A DNA stretch of 64,000 nt from Actinoplanes sp. SE50/110 (GTDB lineage: Bacteria; Actinomycetota; Actinomycetes; Mycobacteriales; Micromonosporaceae). The DNA lies in assembly GCF_900119315.1 (NCBI RefSeq), contig NZ_LT827010.1, positions 7,620,001 through 7,684,000 on the forward strand, written 5' to 3'. Made by a program: the position numbers and the translations under genes. The notes beneath the pieces are model-generated. The model worked only from the letters and a program-made list of their open reading frames with translations. It ran no database searches and was not told where the DNA came from. This document shows positions 21,973-28,935 of this stretch, one piece after another. Position 1 is the first letter of the stretch. Each line of letters begins with the position of its first letter.

Positions 21973-23982
21973 GTGGACGGTTTCCAGCAGTTCGTGACGG
22001 ATGTGAGCGCCCGTCTGTCCACGATGTCCAAGGACGAGCTGTTCGTCGTCGGCGACGGGCTCGACCGGGATTCGCTCTGGCTCACCTTTCTCGACGCCTT
22101 TCCGGCCGGCACCAATGTCCGTTTCCGGGAGCGGTCCGAGTACGACTGTTCGACCTGCCGCGTGTTCGTGAAGAACTTCGGAAACGTCGTCGAGATCCGC
22201 GACGGACAGGTGCGCTCGGTGTGGTCCGGGGTGTCCGCGTCCGACCCGGTGTTCTCGGTCGTCGCCGCCGCGATGGACGAGTTCGTCGGCACGCTGCCGC
22301 TGTCCACCATCTTCCGGTCGACCCAGGCGCGGTACGGGACGAAGACCACCCGGGCGCTGCGCGACGGCCGGGTCGAGGTGTGGGACCACCTGCACGGCAG
22401 GGTGGAGAAGCGGCATCGCGCCGAGGACATCGGCGCGGCCCGGGGCGTCTTCGACGCGGCGGTGCAGGTGTTCCAGCGTGGTCTGGCCGAGCTGACCACG
22501 CCCGCCCTGGACACCGTCGTCGACCTGATCGACGACAACGCCCTCTACCGTGGCGCGGAGCACCGCCGGGCGGTGACCGAGTTCCGGTCGCTGCGGAACA
22601 GGTGGACGCAGGCGACGGACCGACGGGCCTTCGTCTTCGCCAACGCGGTGAACCCGGCGGCCCGGTTCCGCAACACGGTGATCGGCACCCTGGTCCAGGA
22701 TCTGTCCGCGGGTGTCGATCCGGAGCACGCGGTCCGGTCGTTCGAGACGAAGGTGGCACCGCAGAACTACCAGCGTCCCACCGCGTTGATCACCCCGGCC
22801 ATGGTGCAGGCCGCCATGAAGACGATCGACGAGCTGGGTGTCGAGGAGTCGTTGCAGCGGCGGTTCGCCCGGCTGTCCGACGTGTCGGTCACCAATGTGC
22901 TGTGGGTCGACAACGACACGCAGTCGCGGATGAAGGACGGCATCGAGGGGCTGCTCATGCAGGCGGCCACCACCGGGTCGGCAGCGGCGCGCCCGCGGGA
23001 CGCGAAGCCGGAGGAGGTCCCGGTGGCCGTCTTCCTGAAGGACATCATGCCCGGTGCCGCGGCCATCGACCTGTGGGTCGCCGACAGCCACGAGCCACAC
23101 CTGGTCAGTCTCACCACGGGCCGGCACCCGGACGCCCCGCGGCTGTTCCGGTGGGACAACGATTTCGCCTGGTCGTACGGCGGCAATGTGACCGACTCGA
23201 TCAGGGAGAGGGTCAAGCGGGCCGGCGGGAACGTCACCGGCAAGCTGCGGGTGAGCCTGTCCTGGTTCAACCACGACGACCTCGACCTGCACGTGTTCGA
23301 ACCCAACGGCGACCACATCTGGTACCAGGACAAGCGCAACAAGCTGGACGTCGACATGAACGCCGGCGGGGCGTTCTCCCGCGAGCCGGTGGAGAACGTC
23401 ACCTGGACCGGCACCGTCCCGGACGGGGAGTACCGGATCGAGGTGAACCAGTTCCGCAAGCGGGAGAGCACCCGGGTCGGCTTCGTCATCGAGACCGAGA
23501 GCAACGGGCGGATCGAGCACTATCGCCACGACCGGGCGGTCGGCCAGAAGGAGACCGTCGAGGTGGGCCGGATGACGGTCACCGACGAGGTGATCACCGC
23601 CTTCCGGCCGGGCGAGGACATGCGGCTGGGCAGCGCCGGCCGGGAGGTGTGGGGCATCACCACCGAACAGTTCGTGCCGGTTTCCACCATCATGTACTCG
23701 CCGAACCACTTCGACGGCAACGAGGTCGGCAACCGCCACTACTTCTTCATCCTGCAGGGGTGCGTGAACGACCAGCCGACCCGGGGCATCTACAACGAGT
23801 TCCTCCGCGACGATCTGCTGGCGCACCGCAAGGTGTTCGAGGTGCTCGGCGACCGCACCAAGTGTGAGCCGGCGCAGGATCAGCTGTCCGGCCTCGGCTT
23901 CAGCTCCACGGTCCGCAACGCGGTGGTCGCCAAGGTCACCATGACCGGCGGCCGGCGCCGCCTCATCAGCATCCAGTTCTGA
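21973..23982 (+). CDS. Uncharacterised 669-aa protein with a CxxC site and a DUF2135/YfaP-like beta domain
   Basis: I do not recognise this family by function. The N-terminal part (residues 1-150) has a YDCSTCRVFVKNFGNV segment near residue 57, a probable metal or redox CxxC. A mostly helical middle follows. Near residues 425-500 a beta-sandwich segment reads LSWFNHDDLDLHVFEPNGDH and then DMNAGG and VENVTWTG, the pattern of DUF2135/YfaP-type domains that often bind calcium. The C-terminal part has YSPNHFDGNEVGNRHYFFIL. No signal peptide is present, so it is cytoplasmic. The 131-aa gene follows after 25 nt, so the two form an operon. I recall similar pairs in phages and scattered bacterial genomes, hence a mobile origin is suspected. 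Confidence 0.6.
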   Translation: MDGFQQFVTDVSARLSTMSKDELFVVGDGLDRDSLWLTFLDAFPAGTNVRFRERSEYDCSTCRVFVKNFGNVVEIRDGQVRSVWSGVSASDPVFSVVAAAMDEFVGTLPLSTIFRSTQARYGTKTTRALRDGRVEVWDHLHGRVEKRHRAEDIGAARGVFDAAVQVFQRGLAELTTPALDTVVDLIDDNALYRGAEHRRAVTEFRSLRNRWTQATDRRAFVFANAVNPAARFRNTVIGTLVQDLSAGVDPEHAVRSFETKVAPQNYQRPTALITPAMVQAAMKTIDELGVEESLQRRFARLSDVSVTNVLWVDNDTQSRMKDGIEGLLMQAATTGSAAARPRDAKPEEVPVAVFLKDIMPGAAAIDLWVADSHEPHLVSLTTGRHPDAPRLFRWDNDFAWSYGGNVTDSIRERVKRAGGNVTGKLRVSLSWFNHDDLDLHVFEPNGDHIWYQDKRNKLDVDMNAGGAFSREPVENVTWTGTVPDGEYRIEVNQFRKRESTRVGFVIETESNGRIEHYRHDRAVGQKETVEVGRMTVTDEVITAFRPGEDMRLGSAGREVWGITTEQFVPVSTIMYSPNHFDGNEVGNRHYFFILQGCVNDQPTRGIYNEFLRDDLLAHRKVFEVLGDRTKCEPAQDQLSGLGFSSTVRNAVVAKVTMTGGRRRLISIQF

Positions 23983-24007
23983 CGCCCCATACCCCGAAGG
24001 GACGATC

Positions 24008-24403
24008 GTGACCGTTTTCGAGAAGGCCACGCGGGAGAAGTTCCGCTACCCGTCGGCCAAGGGCCTGCTCAGCACCGAACAGCTGTGGGACCTGCCGCTG
24101 ACCGCCAAGTCCGGTTTCAGCCTCGACGACGTGGCCAGGGCCGTCAACGCCGAGCTCAAGGCCGTCGACACCGAGTCCTTCGTAGCCACCGACGGCAACC
24201 CGGCCAAGGCCACCTGGGAGGCCAAGCTGGAGGTGGTCAAACACGTCATCGCGGTCCGCCTCGCGGAGGACCAGGCGGCGAAGGCGGCGGCCGCCAAGAA
24301 GCTGGAGAAGGAGAAGCTGCTGGCGATCCTGGGCCGCAAGCAGGACGCGGTCCTGGAGAACCTTTCCGAGGAAGAGCTCCTGGCCCGCATCGACAACCTG
24401 TAG
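24008..24403 (+). CDS. Small helical partner protein (131 aa), unknown function
   Basis: A 131-aa soluble protein starting with GTG 24008 (VTVFEKATREKFRYPSAKG), 25 nt after the 669-aa gene. Residues about 70-115 are rich in Ala, Lys and Glu (AAKAAAAKKLEKEKLLAILG) and predict a long amphipathic helix or coiled coil; the segment ends EEELLARIDNL. The spacing implies co-expression and probable physical interaction with the upstream product. A phage-like or conflict-related role is possible but not shown. A 14-bp hairpin follows the stop. Confidence 0.6.
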   Translation: MTVFEKATREKFRYPSAKGLLSTEQLWDLPLTAKSGFSLDDVARAVNAELKAVDTESFVATDGNPAKATWEAKLEVVKHVIAVRLAEDQAAKAAAAKKLEKEKLLAILGRKQDAVLENLSEEELLARIDNL

Positions 24404-24427
24404 AGCGCAGGGAAGCACGATACCGAT

Positions 24428-24459
24428 CGGGCCGGACGCCCGGGTGGGCGTCCGGCCCG
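24428..24459. terminator. Bidirectional hairpin terminator
   Basis: A perfect 14-bp stem (24428-24441 with 24446-24459) with a GGGT loop lies between the convergent 131-aa gene and the sigma-beta-helix gene. It lies outside the inverted-repeat arm by 23 nt. Confidence 0.65.
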
Positions 24460-24482
24460 ACAGCTGTTCGTTCGGAGCACCG

Positions 24483-25654
24483 CCGGTTGCCGGTTTTGGT
24501 GGGGGTCAGCTGGTGGGTCCGGTGGTGATGCCGGTGGTGTGGGCTTGTTGTTGCCAGCGTTGGTGTTCGTTGTTTTCGGTGGTGGTGGTGGGTGTTTGGG
24601 TGGTGTTGTCGTGGCAGGCGTTGGGGGCGCAATCGGTGAGTACGGGGGCGAGGGGGACGGGTTTGCCGGTGGGGCTGATGTAGGTGACGGCGGTGGTGTT
24701 GCCGGTGGCGGCGTTCGCGGTGAAGAACGTTTCGTGGTAGAGGTTGCGGATGTAGAAGCCGGTGTAGTGGCTGTTGATGACGCGTCCGTCGGGGAGCCGG
24801 CCGGTGGAGATCATCCGGTTGCCGGTGATGAGGTTGTGGTGGCCTTCCGCGATCGCGATGCAGATGTTGGAGAACGACACGCAGTGGTTGCCGCGGCAGG
24901 TCAGGTAGCGGGAGGCGTGTTCGGCGGTGTTGCCGGGTGAGCTGTCGCCGCATGTGATCATGCTGCCGTTGTTGCTGAGGGTGGGGTCTTTGGCGTAGGC
25001 GCCGCGTAGGTAGTTGTCGGTGATCAGGGCGGGTCGGGCGGGGGTGCCCGCGACGCCGGTCACGCTGATGATGTCGCTGTAGTCGCTCTGGCCGGGTTGG
25101 TTGACGATCTCGTTCCAGGAGATTTCGAAGTGTCGGGGTTCGATGATGCCGAGGGTGGCGGAGAAGAACCCGGCGCAGGAACCCTGTTTCGTCGTGCGGG
25201 GGTCGGGGTTGTGCTGCGGGTCGCAGCGGCCCCGGGTGACCCGGCCGTCGGTGTCGAACGCCCGGTTCCGGGAGATGAGCAGTTCGTCCATGCTGCCGGG
25301 TTTACGGTCGCCGGTGATGTGGATGCCACGGGTGTGCCGGAACTCGTTGTTGGTGATGACGACCCGGTGGGGCCAGACGGCTTTGAAGAAGAAGCCACGG
25401 GCCCGGCCGGTCAGCCCGGGATCGAGGCCTTCCCCGGTGCAGTTGCGGACCGTGACGTTCATGCTGATCTGGGTGGCGCGGTCGGTGCTCCACGCGCCGA
25501 TCAGGGTGCCGGGTCCCCGGACGTGACACTGCTCGATGATCACCGGTTCGCTGGTGTGGATGGTGACCGCGGCGACGTCCGGGTTCGTGCTGGCCCAGTT
25601 CCCGCGGTAGGTGCCACCCTTGGTGATCTCCAACGGCCCCGCATACACGATCGG
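24483..25654 (-). repeat. Left arm of a 1172-bp inverted repeat
   Basis: This arm is the reverse complement of 27163-28334. Paired positions always sum to 52817, so there are no indels. In the stretches I compared by eye only one mismatch was found (24497 versus 28320, just after the stop codons). The arm codes for the last 382 residues of the sigma-beta-helix protein. The repeat begins exactly at the codons for PIVYAGPLEI and ends shortly after the stop, so it behaves as a domain-sized cassette. Confidence 0.93.
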
Positions 25655-26698
25655 AGTGACGGAGGCCCGGGCCGGCGCCGGTGCCGACGATGCGGGGGCC
25701 GCGCTCGGGGCCCGTCCGGCCGGCGAGCCGGGAGCCGCCGGCTCCACCGCGGCCGCCGGGGCGGGGTCGGGTCGATGCGCCCGGACAGCGTAAACGCCGA
25801 TCGACGCCGCGGCGACCGCCACCGTGGCCACCACCGCGGCGGCAGTGTTGCCACCCAGCGACTGCAACCGGCGCACCGCTCGTACGACCGTCTTCACCTG
25901 CGTTCCGGCGGCCTTCGCCGGAGCTCCGGCGGCCGCGGACGACACTGCGGCAAACGCCGGCGCCGGCACCAGCAGCGGGAAGGCGGGCAGCAGCCGCTCC
26001 GGCGGAATCAGGGCGCCGCCCGCCGCGCCGCATCGGCCACACGACGAGACGTGACGCAGGAAACGCTTGCGCCAGAGCGCGGAAGGCTCGCCGTCCCACC
26101 CGGACGACTCCGCCGCCAGCTCCGGGCAGGAATCCGTGCCGGCCAGTACGCGGACGAGGACGCGCGCCTTCATGAGCCGCTCCCGCAGCCGCTGCAACCG
26201 CACGGCCACGTAGGCGGCCTCCTGCTCGAGCGTCGAGGCCACCGCCGGCCGGTCCATCTCTCCCAGCGTCTCCAGCCACCAGAGCGTGAGCAGCTCCCGG
26301 TCGTCCGGATCCAGCCAGGCGGTCGCGGCGGCCAGTTCCCGCCGCTGACCGGACATCGTCACGCGGGCGACCGCCACATCCTGTGGATCGATATCGGGGC
26401 CGGGCTCCGGAAGGCGCCAGTCGGGTGCCACCGAGCGCGCCGCCCGGTCTCGCCGCGCCTCGTGCAGCGCGATGGTCAGCAGCCAGGAACGCAGGCGGGA
26501 CGTGTCCCGGAGCTCGTCGAGGTGTTCGATCGCCCGGGTCGCGGTCTCCTGCACGACATCGTCGACACGTTCCGCGGGAACCAGCCGGGCGACCGCGGAG
26601 TAGATCACCGGCAACTGTCGCCGGAACAGGTCCTCCCGAGCCCGGCGATCACCACCCATTGCCGCATTCAATACGCGATCGTCCGTCGATGTCATCAT
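24506..26698 (-). CDS. ECF sigma factor fused to zinc motif, membrane helix and extracellular beta-helix
   Basis: A 730-aa single-chain signalling protein. Residues 1-180 form an ECF sigma factor: region 2 with LRSWLLTIALHEARRDRAAR and region 4 with LEQEAAYVAVRLQRLRERLM. Near residue 215 is HVSSCGRCG, the HxxxCxxC zinc site of anti-sigma domains. A membrane helix lies near 283-300, then a Pro/Ala-rich linker. From about residue 349 an extracellular right-handed parallel beta-helix begins with PIVYAGPLEITKGGTYRGNW. The design suggests a sigma factor tethered to the membrane and released when the outer domain senses a ligand, perhaps a polysaccharide. GAGG lies just before tandem ATGs at 26698 and 26695; the second has better spacing. 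The outer domain is identical to that of the divergent lipoprotein. Confidence 0.8.
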   Translation of the reverse strand: MMTSTDDRVLNAAMGGDRRAREDLFRRQLPVIYSAVARLVPAERVDDVVQETATRAIEHLDELRDTSRLRSWLLTIALHEARRDRAARSVAPDWRLPEPGPDIDPQDVAVARVTMSGQRRELAAATAWLDPDDRELLTLWWLETLGEMDRPAVASTLEQEAAYVAVRLQRLRERLMKARVLVRVLAGTDSCPELAAESSGWDGEPSALWRKRFLRHVSSCGRCGAAGGALIPPERLLPAFPLLVPAPAFAAVSSAAAGAPAKAAGTQVKTVVRAVRRLQSLGGNTAAAVVATVAVAAASIGVYAVRAHRPDPAPAAAVEPAAPGSPAGRAPSAAPASSAPAPARASVTPIVYAGPLEITKGGTYRGNWASTNPDVAAVTIHTSEPVIIEQCHVRGPGTLIGAWSTDRATQISMNVTVRNCTGEGLDPGLTGRARGFFFKAVWPHRVVITNNEFRHTRGIHITGDRKPGSMDELLISRNRAFDTDGRVTRGRCDPQHNPDPRTTKQGSCAGFFSATLGIIEPRHFEISWNEIVNQPGQSDYSDIISVTGVAGTPARPALITDNYLRGAYAKDPTLSNNGSMITCGDSSPGNTAEHASRYLTCRGNHCVSFSNICIAIAEGHHNLITGNRMISTGRLPDGRVINSHYTGFYIRNLYHETFFTANAATGNTTAVTYISPTGKPVPLAPVLTDCAPNACHDNTTQTPTTTTENNEHQRWQQQAHTTGITTGPTS

Positions 26699-26823
26699 TA
26701 CCTCGCACAGCTTTGTCCGGCCGCCGAAACCGTACCCGGTGAATCACCGAAAGGCCACCGCCGAGGCTGGATAGGGACGGCCACCCCCGCGCGAGTCACG
26801 GCATGAGCTGAGATATCACAAAC

Positions 26824-26852
26824 TTGATGTGAGTTTTCAGCGGTTCCCTATT
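26824..26852 (+). promoter_or_regulatory. Candidate promoter of the beta-helix lipoprotein
   Basis: TTGATG (26824-26829) and CCTATT (26847-26852) are 17 nt apart in the AT-richer divergent intergenic region (26699-26910), 58 nt before the ATG at 26911. I saw no clear promoter for the divergent sigma gene in the same region. Confidence 0.3.
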
Positions 26853-26910
26853 GGCCTTCGCGGACCTATTCTCCCCCCTTGCCGGTACACCAAGAATGGG
26901 ACGAGAATCC

Positions 26911-28311
26911 ATGTCATTGCATCGCGACCGAGGTGAGTCCACTCGGGTTCGGACAGCACTAGCCGGTTTCATCGCGGCCATTTCCCTGACGCTTTTCATC
27001 GGCGCGTGTGGCCCCCGGGGAGACAACCACGCGGCGGGTACGGCCGCGGGCCGGCCGAGCGCATCAGCGACAGCGCGCATCACCACGACCACCACCGCCC
27101 CGGCCGGGGCCGCGCTCGCGGGCACTCCCGGAGCTACGCCGTCCGCCATGTCCACGGCCGCCCCGATCGTGTATGCGGGGCCGTTGGAGATCACCAAGGG
27201 TGGCACCTACCGCGGGAACTGGGCCAGCACGAACCCGGACGTCGCCGCGGTCACCATCCACACCAGCGAACCGGTGATCATCGAGCAGTGTCACGTCCGG
27301 GGACCCGGCACCCTGATCGGCGCGTGGAGCACCGACCGCGCCACCCAGATCAGCATGAACGTCACGGTCCGCAACTGCACCGGGGAAGGCCTCGATCCCG
27401 GGCTGACCGGCCGGGCCCGTGGCTTCTTCTTCAAAGCCGTCTGGCCCCACCGGGTCGTCATCACCAACAACGAGTTCCGGCACACCCGTGGCATCCACAT
27501 CACCGGCGACCGTAAACCCGGCAGCATGGACGAACTGCTCATCTCCCGGAACCGGGCGTTCGACACCGACGGCCGGGTCACCCGGGGCCGCTGCGACCCG
27601 CAGCACAACCCCGACCCCCGCACGACGAAACAGGGTTCCTGCGCCGGGTTCTTCTCCGCCACCCTCGGCATCATCGAACCCCGACACTTCGAAATCTCCT
27701 GGAACGAGATCGTCAACCAACCCGGCCAGAGCGACTACAGCGACATCATCAGCGTGACCGGCGTCGCGGGCACCCCCGCCCGACCCGCCCTGATCACCGA
27801 CAACTACCTACGCGGCGCCTACGCCAAAGACCCCACCCTCAGCAACAACGGCAGCATGATCACATGCGGCGACAGCTCACCCGGCAACACCGCCGAACAC
27901 GCCTCCCGCTACCTGACCTGCCGCGGCAACCACTGCGTGTCGTTCTCCAACATCTGCATCGCGATCGCGGAAGGCCACCACAACCTCATCACCGGCAACC
28001 GGATGATCTCCACCGGCCGGCTCCCCGACGGACGCGTCATCAACAGCCACTACACCGGCTTCTACATCCGCAACCTCTACCACGAAACGTTCTTCACCGC
28101 GAACGCCGCCACCGGCAACACCACCGCCGTCACCTACATCAGCCCCACCGGCAAACCCGTCCCCCTCGCCCCCGTACTCACCGATTGCGCCCCCAACGCC
28201 TGCCACGACAACACCACCCAAACACCCACCACCACCACCGAAAACAACGAACACCAACGCTGGCAACAACAAGCCCACACCACCGGCATCACCACCGGAC
28301 CCACCAGCTGA
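26911..28311 (+). CDS. Lipoprotein with right-handed parallel beta-helix domain
   Basis: A 466-aa lipoprotein. The signal peptide leads to a lipobox IGAC with lipidated C33. A Thr/Ala/Pro-rich linker reaches about residue 84, after which the 382-residue beta-helix domain is identical to that of the divergent sigma-fused protein. Repeated turns with Asn ladders (VTVRNCTGEG, VVITNNEFRH, LLISRNRAF, LITDNYLRG, LITGNRMIS) mark a pectate-lyase-like fold. It may be a secreted polysaccharide-binding or -cleaving protein. ATG 26911 is preceded by only a weak GGGACGAG. The 3' third uses A/C-rich codons unlike its neighbours. A 15-bp hairpin terminator follows. Confidence 0.8.
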   Translation: MSLHRDRGESTRVRTALAGFIAAISLTLFIGACGPRGDNHAAGTAAGRPSASATARITTTTTAPAGAALAGTPGATPSAMSTAAPIVYAGPLEITKGGTYRGNWASTNPDVAAVTIHTSEPVIIEQCHVRGPGTLIGAWSTDRATQISMNVTVRNCTGEGLDPGLTGRARGFFFKAVWPHRVVITNNEFRHTRGIHITGDRKPGSMDELLISRNRAFDTDGRVTRGRCDPQHNPDPRTTKQGSCAGFFSATLGIIEPRHFEISWNEIVNQPGQSDYSDIISVTGVAGTPARPALITDNYLRGAYAKDPTLSNNGSMITCGDSSPGNTAEHASRYLTCRGNHCVSFSNICIAIAEGHHNLITGNRMISTGRLPDGRVINSHYTGFYIRNLYHETFFTANAATGNTTAVTYISPTGKPVPLAPVLTDCAPNACHDNTTQTPTTTTENNEHQRWQQQAHTTGITTGPTS

Positions 28312-28334
28312 CCCCCACCCAAACCGGCAACCGG
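27163..28334 (+). repeat. Right arm of the 1172-bp inverted repeat
   Basis: Reverse complement of 24483-25654, separated from it by a unique 1508-bp spacer (25655-27162) that holds both gene starts. Recombination between the arms would invert the spacer and swap the two C-terminal cassettes without changing either product, because the arms are identical in coding sequence. Confidence 0.93.
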
Positions 28335-28371
28335 TCGGTACGGCGACAGCCCCCGCCGCCGTACCGACCGG
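28331..28371 (+). terminator. Terminator after the beta-helix lipoprotein
   Basis: A perfect 15-bp stem (28331-28345 with 28357-28371) with an 11-nt loop. It starts in the last four bases of the repeat arm, so the hairpin itself is not duplicated. Confidence 0.65.
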
Positions 28372-28560
28372 CCGGCGACGGTCCTGCGGGCGGGACGCCG
28401 GCATCCAGCCAGGTCAGCGTGGCGCGCGCAGTTCATGACCGCACCCGACCCCGATCGCCGGCAATCACCATCATGTCGGGAACCCGACATATTTAACTGT
28501 GCCGCTCTAACAATCCGTAGCGTTTCGGATGCTTTTGAGTCGGGTTCTGCGGGAGGCATA

Positions 28561-28935
28561 GTGTCCGAGGTCTTCATCGAGGTCAGTTTCACGCCGTTGC
28601 CGGAGGACGACGACTTCGTTCTCGACCAGCTGACCGAAGAACTCGAAGAGGACCTGCGCGACATAGGCGAGGTGAGTCGGCTCGAAGCGCCCGCTGTTCC
28701 CGACGGGAAGGGCGTCGGCGAGGTCGTGCTTGCCGCCGTCGCCGCGGTCGCCGGCACCGATCCGGGCTACGCACAGGCGCTCGTCGACCTCGTGGTGGGC
28801 TTTCTCCACCGTAATCAGGGTCGCCGGGCCCATCTGCGGATCGGGGACGTCGAGTTCACGATCGATCAGGCGACCAAGGCGGAGACGGCCAAGATGATCG
28901 ACATTGTTCGTGATGCGATCGAGCGTTCCCGCTGA
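28561..28935 (+). CDS. EACC1-like effector-associated small protein
   Basis: A 124-aa protein from GTG 28561, which has GGGAGG 6 nt upstream. The layout matches the effector-associated constant component 1 (EACC1) family: an N-terminal acidic beta/alpha part, a hydrophobic helical segment VVLAAVAAVAGTDPGYAQAL with VDLVVGFLHRN, then a beta-hairpin LRIGDVEFTI and a final helix. EACC1 proteins are encoded next to caspases, trypsins and NTPases of predicted conflict systems and are thought to recruit or restrain the effector. Its stop overlaps the caspase-helicase ATG by one base (TGATG), so translation is coupled. The family call is from memory of the published family description. Confidence 0.7.
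   Translation: MSEVFIEVSFTPLPEDDDFVLDQLTEELEEDLRDIGEVSRLEAPAVPDGKGVGEVVLAAVAAVAGTDPGYAQALVDLVVGFLHRNQGRRAHLRIGDVEFTIDQATKAETAKMIDIVRDAIERSR

Noticed and set aside
21940..24030. 696-codon minus-strand frame opposite the 669-aa gene
   Set aside because: Composition is that of a complementary GC-rich frame; the plus strand has a -10 box, Shine-Dalgarno and coherent protein.
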